A DNA stretch of 9,217 bases from an uncultured Clostridia bacterium (GTDB lineage: Bacteria > Bacillota > Clostridia > Oscillospirales > Ruminococcaceae). A program made the translations under genes and the position numbers. The notes beneath the pieces are model-generated. The model did no database searches, was not told the origin of the DNA, and was given only the letters and a program-made list of their open reading frames with translations. Each line of letters starts with the position of its first letter. Positions within the stretch are counted from its first letter, which is position 1. Of this stretch, positions 6,216 to 9,217 are shown piece by piece. The stretch covers positions 1 to 9,217 of the forward strand of contig CAMEYZ010000075.1 of assembly GCA_945947715.1 (NCBI GenBank). Reading direction: 5' to 3'.

Positions 6216-6993
6216 ATCGAGCCGCAAACTGAATATAATCCGTCCCCTTCTCCGATGCGCTCACTTCAAGGTCGGGAAATCTTTCCGAAAGCAGCCGGCA
6301 CAGCTTTTCCGCAAATAATATCTCAGTAGAATAGTGGGTGCAGTCGAAAACCGATATCCTCCGATTTTCCGCATCAACAAAGATATTGTGCTTTACATCG
6401 CCCGTAACAAGGGCTGTGCTGGGGTCGGTTATCATGTCCATCAGTGAACCCCCTGAACCGCTGCAGAAGGCTATCCTTTCTATGGCATTGCCGCAGTCGG
6501 TATATCTCACATCCGTTTTAAACGCCGCTCCCAGCTTCTCTGCAAGCTCTTTAGGCGCAATTCTTCCGCAGGAGCATATCCACCCCAGTCCAGTACCGTC
6601 AGGATAAAGCTCTTCAAGGACCGTTCTTTCTCCCAGATCAAGAATATCACGCAGAAGCTCATAGGCTGCACCGTTTGTACCGCAGTCTGCGATATCCGCA
6701 TTGGTGTGACAGCATATAGCTGTGATACCGTTATTTATCAGCTTATAAAGCGGAGTCCCGATAAGCACCCTTTTTACCGGGTCAAATATTATCGGGTGAT
6801 GACTTATGATAAGCTCAGCACCCTTTTTAACTGCTTCATCGACAGCTTGATTTGTTATGTCAAGACAGGTCAGAACCTTTGTTACAGGACTGTCATACCC
6901 TCCCACAAGAAGCCCGCTGTTATCCCACTTTTCCGCCTTTGAGAAGGGCATTATCTCGTCTAAATAATCGTATATATCTTCTGCGGTGGTCAT
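6214..6993 (-). CDS. Nif3-like dinuclear metal-center protein (YqfO/DUF34 family)
   Basis: A 259-residue protein of the Nif3/YbgI/YqfO family, hexameric proteins with a two-metal site. Their biochemical role is unsettled, although they are often annotated as GTP cyclohydrolase type 2-like. Putative metal ligands are visible: H65-H66 in ISHHPIIF, H96 and D100 in CHTNAD, and H220 and E224 in DCTHYSTE. The N-terminal KWDNSGLLVG (22-31) is a family signature. At 259 residues it is the short form, like E. coli YbgI, without the PII-like insert of B. subtilis YqfO (about 370). The frame stays open up to 7044, but I place the start at the ATG 6991-6993. That ATG lies 9 nt after GGAGGAG and one base beyond the trmK stop; the upstream ATG at 7000-7002 abuts the RBS. 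The trmK-nif3 pairing is conserved in Firmicutes and supports both calls. Confidence 0.93.
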   Translation of the reverse strand: MTTAEDIYDYLDEIMPFSKAEKWDNSGLLVGGYDSPVTKVLTCLDITNQAVDEAVKKGAELIISHHPIIFDPVKRVLIGTPLYKLINNGITAICCHTNADIADCGTNGAAYELLRDILDLGERTVLEELYPDGTGLGWICSCGRIAPKELAEKLGAAFKTDVRYTDCGNAIERIAFCSGSGGSLMDMITDPSTALVTGDVKHNIFVDAENRRISVFDCTHYSTEILFAEKLCRLLSERFPDLEVSASEKGTDYIQFAAR

Positions 6994-6994
6994 A

Positions 6995-7675
6995 TCAGAC
7001 ATCTCCTCCGTGTACACGTACATATTCCCGAATCTCTTCGGCAAGCTTATAATAGTATTCTCCCTTGACAGGGTCAGACTTGGATATTTCCTTTCCCGTT
7101 GATATAGTGGTGCTTATCCGGTGCAGAGCATATTCCCGCTCGTCCTCCCGGGAAAAATCCATGAAGCCCACCTCTGCCGCTGCCTCGGAGCAGGACGTCA
7201 GCTTCCCGTTTTTCCTGGCAGATATCACATTATATCGAAAGCGCCTGTCACAGGCTGCCCGCTCGCAGACTATCTCAAAGCCGTTAGCACAGAGATATTT
7301 CCGCAGCACAGGTGCCTTTGTCATGGGCTGGAGAATCAGGTTTATTTCAGGTGATAGCTTTTCTGCGCCATCCTGGAGGATACGTGAGATAAGCTCCCCG
7401 CCCATTCCCGCTATGACGATATCGGTCACGCCTGCTGTGTCGATATTTTTCAGCCCGTCAGAAAGCACAAGGCTCGCCTTGTCCGAAACATTGTATTTTT
7501 CAAAGGTGATTTTCGCCGCTTCCAGGGGCTTTTCATTGATATCAGCAGCTGTGGCACGGGAGCATTTTCCCGAGAAAAGAAGCTTTGCAGGAAGATATCC
7601 GTGGTCGGTACCAATATCGCAGATATGCTCCCCCGAAACAAGCTCAGCGCAGAGTGATAGTCGTTTATCAAGCAT
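6995..7675 (-). CDS. trmK: tRNA (adenine(22)-N1)-methyltransferase TrmK
   Basis: A 226-residue class I SAM-dependent methyltransferase of the TrmK (YqfN) family, which makes m1A at position 22 in the D-arm region of certain tRNAs. The SAM-binding motif I is ICDIGTDHGYLP (18-29), an acidic residue follows in AADINEKPLE (43-52), and IAGMGG (88-93) and LILQPMTKAPVLRKYL (113-128) are characteristic of this family. The C-terminal 60 residues are charged and probably form the helical coiled-coil that contacts tRNA. Start: ATG 7673-7675 with GGAGG five bases upstream. The stop TGA lies one base before the nif3-like start, so the two are coupled. I find no convincing promoter directly upstream; transcription may come from a weak promoter near 7690-7715 or from read-through past the terminator at 7717-7775. 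Confidence 0.93.
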   Translation of the reverse strand: MLDKRLSLCAELVSGEHICDIGTDHGYLPAKLLFSGKCSRATAADINEKPLEAAKITFEKYNVSDKASLVLSDGLKNIDTAGVTDIVIAGMGGELISRILQDGAEKLSPEINLILQPMTKAPVLRKYLCANGFEIVCERAACDRRFRYNVISARKNGKLTSCSEAAAEVGFMDFSREDEREYALHRISTTISTGKEISKSDPVKGEYYYKLAEEIREYVRVHGGDV

Positions 7676-7716
7676 TATATCCTCCGTGTTACAATTGAAA
7701 ACTTATGATCCACAAT

Positions 7717-7775
7717 AAAAACAAAAGCAAGAAGCAAGCTCGTTTCTCTTGCCTCCTGCTTCCTGGTCTTCTTGC
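7717..7775 (-). terminator. Terminator after the DUF1858 gene, with nested stems
   Basis: On the minus strand GCAAGAAG (7768-7775) can pair perfectly with CTTCTTGC (7727-7734), which is followed by TTTTGTTTTT (7717-7726). Inside this long stem, GCAAG (7748-7752) can pair with CTTGC (7734-7738), and GCAAGA (7747-7752) with TCTTGC (7727-7732), so several mutually exclusive folds exist. It starts just after the DUF1858 stop codon and lies upstream of trmK. Confidence 0.65.
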
Positions 7776-7777
7776 CT

Positions 7778-7975
7778 TTAGTTGCCGAAATGCTTATTCA
7801 GAGCTGCAACGAGCTCTGCAGCGTCAGTGCCATGAACAGCACATGCATCTGCAATGGACTCGCCTCTTGAAGCAGGGCAGCCTAAGCAGTGCATTCCGAT
7901 CTCAAGAAAATAAGGCGCAGTATCTGCGTCAGCGTCCAGAACGTCGCCGATGATGGTATCCTCTGTAACTATCAT
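7778..7975 (-). CDS. DUF1858 domain protein with CxxC motif (65 aa)
   Basis: A small cytosolic protein consisting of a single DUF1858 domain. Residues 1-20 (MIVTEDTIIGDVLDADADTA) and the motif GMHCLGCPASRGESIADACAVHG (split here: GMHCLGCPASR, 27-37, then GESIADACAVHG, 38-49) are typical of the family. C30 and C33 form the CxxC, and C45 is a third Cys. Homologues are short, all-helical and widespread in anaerobes. The Cys pair suggests redox chemistry, metal or Fe-S binding, but no function is established. The frame is open upstream to 8164, which would run through AT-rich DNA and a promoter; I choose the ATG at 7973-7975 because the family N-terminus begins there and a GGAAAGGA site lies about 12 nt upstream. 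It lies 124 bp downstream of the metal-dependent repressor, with its own promoter. Confidence 0.88.
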   Translation of the reverse strand: MIVTEDTIIGDVLDADADTAPYFLEIGMHCLGCPASRGESIADACAVHGTDAAELVAALNKHFGN

Positions 7976-8027
7976 TATTTTTTCATTCCTTTCCGAAAAA
8001 TGATATAGATATAATATCCACATCGTT

Positions 8028-8056
8028 ATTATAACACATATTCTTCCCATTTGCAA
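8028..8056 (-). promoter_or_regulatory. Sigma-A promoter of the DUF1858 gene
   Basis: Minus strand TTGCAA (8051-8056), a 17-bp spacer, and TATAAT (8028-8033) with an upstream TG (extended -10). The leader to the ATG is about 47 nt. The 12-mer ATGTGTTATAAT is shared with the murA promoter. Confidence 0.82.
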
Positions 8057-8099
8057 CAGCTTTTGAGATTTTTTGCACAGAAAATCCTTCCTGTAATCA

Positions 8100-8477
8100 T
8101 CAGCTCTTTTTGTACTCCTCAACAAATTTTCTGAGCTTATCAAAGGTCTCGTCGCTGATATCATGCTCTATCTTGCAGGCGTCGCTATTGGCGGTCTCCT
8201 CGTCCACGCCGAGGATATTCCTGAGAAATTCCCGTAGCACAAGATGTCTTGCATAAATACTTTCCGCCTTTTCCCGTCCCTTGTCGGTGAGGATTATCTC
8301 TCCCGATTTTTCCACGGTAATATAGCCGTTTTCTTTAAGTATCACCACTGCACGGCTTATACTGGGCTTGGAATATCCAAGCTTATTTGCAATATCAATT
8401 GAACGGACAAAGCCTGTGGTATTGTGCAGAACAAGTATTGTTTCCAGGTAATCTTCTCCCGATTCGTATATCGCCAT
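8100..8477 (-). CDS. DtxR/MntR-family metal-dependent transcriptional repressor
   Basis: A 125-residue regulator with the two-domain core of the DtxR family: an N-terminal winged helix (about 8-70; recognition region SKPSISRAVVILKENGYI) and a C-terminal dimerisation and metal domain. No SH3-like domain is present, as in MntR. By alignment to B. subtilis MntR by eye, metal ligands are D9, E12, H78, C101, E104 and H105. The position that is Glu99 in MntR is Cys here (ACKIEH), as in DtxR (Cys102). Such proteins bind Fe2+ or Mn2+ and repress uptake genes; the Cys leans towards iron but does not prove it. Start: ATG 8475-8477 with a strong AAGGAGGAG site. It has its own promoter and is divergent from the GH5 gene. 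No metal transporter is visible nearby. Confidence 0.93.
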   Translation of the reverse strand: MAIYESGEDYLETILVLHNTTGFVRSIDIANKLGYSKPSISRAVVILKENGYITVEKSGEIILTDKGREKAESIYARHLVLREFLRNILGVDEETANSDACKIEHDISDETFDKLRKFVEEYKKS

Positions 8478-8513
8478 TTACGCTCCTCCTTCTGTTTTCT
8501 GATAATTTATTTC

Positions 8514-8542
8514 ATTATAGCATTATTTTCAAAAAAAATCAA
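8514..8542 (-). promoter_or_regulatory. Sigma-A promoter of the DtxR-family gene
   Basis: Minus strand TTGATT (8537-8542), a 17-bp T/A-rich spacer and TATAAT (8514-8519), with TG one base before the -10. The leader is short, about 30 nt. Its -35 box is 9 bp from the -35 box of the divergent GH5 promoter. Confidence 0.82.
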
Positions 8543-8551
8543 CAGTTTTAT

Positions 8552-8580
8552 TTGACTTTTGCTTCATAATGTTGTAAAAT
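8552..8580 (+). promoter_or_regulatory. Sigma-A promoter of the GH5 gene
   Basis: TTGACT (8552-8557), a 17-bp spacer and TAAAAT (8575-8580): five of six matches in each hexamer. The start point would be near 8587, giving a leader of about 45 nt. Confidence 0.75.
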
Positions 8581-8587
8581 ATATTCA

Positions 8588-8605
8588 TGACCTGTTCTCA
8601 GGACA
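8588..8605 (+). promoter_or_regulatory. Imperfect palindrome at the GH5 transcription start
   Basis: TGACCTGTTCTCAGGACA: the arms TGaCCTG and CAGGaCA are symmetric apart from one A/A mismatch, around TTCT. It starts 7 bp after the -10 box, so it overlaps the expected start point. It could be a repressor operator or a small 5' hairpin. It does not resemble the known DtxR or MntR boxes that I can recall. Confidence 0.4.
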
Positions 8606-8631
8606 AATACTAATGATCGAAAGGAAATATT

Positions 8632-9217
8632 ATGAACAGAAAAAAATTATTCGCCGCTGTTACGGCAGGAGCTATGGCTCTGTCATTGTTTACCGCCTGC
8701 GGAAAAGAAAACGATTCCTCCACGGAGGATAACACCGACACTCAGGCTCAGACCACCGAGGCCGAAGAGACTCCCGTTCCCGTTAAGGATACTCACACAA
8801 ACGATGAGATACGCGATATCACTGCCACAGAGCTGGTTTCCGAAATGAAGATCGGCTGGAATCTGGGAAATACTCTCGATGCCACCAACAACAGCGCGGC
8901 TGCCACTGAGCCTTCTCAGTTTGAGACCGCCTGGGGAAATCCTGTTACCTCAAAGGATATGATAGATGTTGTAAAGAACGCAGGCTTTAATGTTCTGCGC
9001 GTGCCCGTCACCTGGGAGCAGCATCTCGGCGAGGGTCCCGACTACACCATCGACGAGGCTTGGCTTGACCGTGTGCAGGAGGTCGTAAACTATGGCATCG
9101 ACAACGATATGTTCGTTATCCTCAATCTCCACCACGAGGAATGGCATATGCCTACCTATGACAATCTCGATGCTGCCACCGAGGAGCTCACCGCTGTCTG
9201 GACACAGATAGCTGACC
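8632..9217 (+). CDS. GH5 family glycoside hydrolase lipoprotein (endoglucanase-like), 3' end beyond window
   Basis: The first 195 residues of a surface-anchored cellulase-type enzyme are visible. Residues 1-22 are a lipoprotein signal (MNRKK, a hydrophobic stretch, then SLFTAC), with C23 as the expected lipidated Cys. An acidic Thr/Glu-rich linker (24-55) follows. The catalytic barrel then begins: MKIGWNLGNTLDA (72-84), ETAWGNP (98-104), NAGFNVLRVPVTWEQH (116-131) and VILNLHHEEWH (162-172). These are the strands and the HH motif typical of GH5, most like subfamily 4, which hydrolyses beta-1,4-glucans and xyloglucan. The two catalytic Glu residues lie beyond the window, so activity cannot be confirmed. 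The ATG at 8632 has AAAGGA 8 nt upstream. Lipid anchoring would hold the enzyme at the cell surface, unlike dockerin-bearing cellulosomal enzymes, though further modules may follow off-window. Confidence 0.93.
   Translation, partial: MNRKKLFAAVTAGAMALSLFTACGKENDSSTEDNTDTQAQTTEAEETPVPVKDTHTNDEIRDITATELVSEMKIGWNLGNTLDATNNSAAATEPSQFETAWGNPVTSKDMIDVVKNAGFNVLRVPVTWEQHLGEGPDYTIDEAWLDRVQEVVNYGIDNDMFVILNLHHEEWHMPTYDNLDAATEELTAVWTQIAD

Noticed and set aside
6994..7044. 17-residue N-terminal extension of the Nif3-like protein
   Set aside because: It would overlap trmK, and the start at 7042-7044 has no RBS. The ATG at 6991-6993 has ideal spacing and gives the family N-terminus.
8077..8094. Hairpin ACAGGAA/TTTCTGT after the repressor stop codon, considered as a terminator
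   Set aside because: The stem is weak (seven pairs, one G-U) and no T-tract follows on the minus strand.
7976..8164. 63-residue N-terminal extension of the DUF1858 protein
   Set aside because: It would run through the promoter and overlap the 3' end of the repressor gene; the family domain starts at the ATG at 7973-7975.
8950..9147. 65-codon minus-strand frame at the right edge
   Set aside because: Antisense to the GH5 catalytic domain, with no RBS.

Overview
The window looks like chromosomal DNA of an anaerobic Clostridia-class Firmicute, most likely a Ruminococcus of the R. albus / R. flavefaciens type. The reasons are AG-rich Shine-Dalgarno sites before nearly every gene, consensus sigma-A promoters, a TTG start on murA, the Gram-positive gene pair trmK-nif3, a MazF of the Bacillus EndoA type, and a GH5 cellulase-type lipoprotein. 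The genus is an inference from gene content, not a database match.

Layout, left to right. (1) Positions 1-3785, minus strand: a signalling operon. It reads from a 910-residue membrane-bound hybrid histidine kinase (1053-3785) into a DegV-family lipid-binding protein (199-1056, 4-bp overlap) and then a response regulator cut by the left edge (1-188, 10-bp gap). It has its own near-perfect promoter (3949-3977) and a leader of about 155 nt. (2) 4044-5330, minus strand: murA, the first committed enzyme of peptidoglycan synthesis, with a TTG start and a terminator (3988-4028) directly in front of the kinase promoter. (3) 5331-5807: a 477-bp divergent intergenic region holding the murA promoter, clustered small palindromes and a probable mazF promoter. 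(4) 5808-6167, plus strand: a MazF-type endoribonuclease with both catalytic residues but no antitoxin gene beside it, closed by a strong terminator. (5) 6214-7675, minus strand: trmK (tRNA m1A22 methyltransferase) followed by a Nif3/YqfO-like dinuclear metal protein, convergent with mazF. (6) 7778-8477, minus strand: a 65-residue CxxC DUF1858 protein and, upstream of it, a short DtxR/MntR-type metal-dependent repressor, each with its own promoter. (7) 8632-9217, plus strand: the N-terminal part of a GH5 glycoside hydrolase lipoprotein, transcribed divergently from the repressor gene; the two -35 boxes are 9 bp apart.

Most of the window is ordinary housekeeping and regulation, and I see no clearly new defence or mobile system. 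The points most worth a second look are the kinase-DegV-regulator operon (a possible lipid-responsive signalling unit), the degenerate receiver domain and extra C-terminal helical tail of the kinase, the solitary MazF with palindromes upstream, and the back-to-back promoters of a DtxR-family repressor and a cellulase. No tRNA, rRNA, CRISPR array, insertion sequence or recognisable riboswitch was seen.
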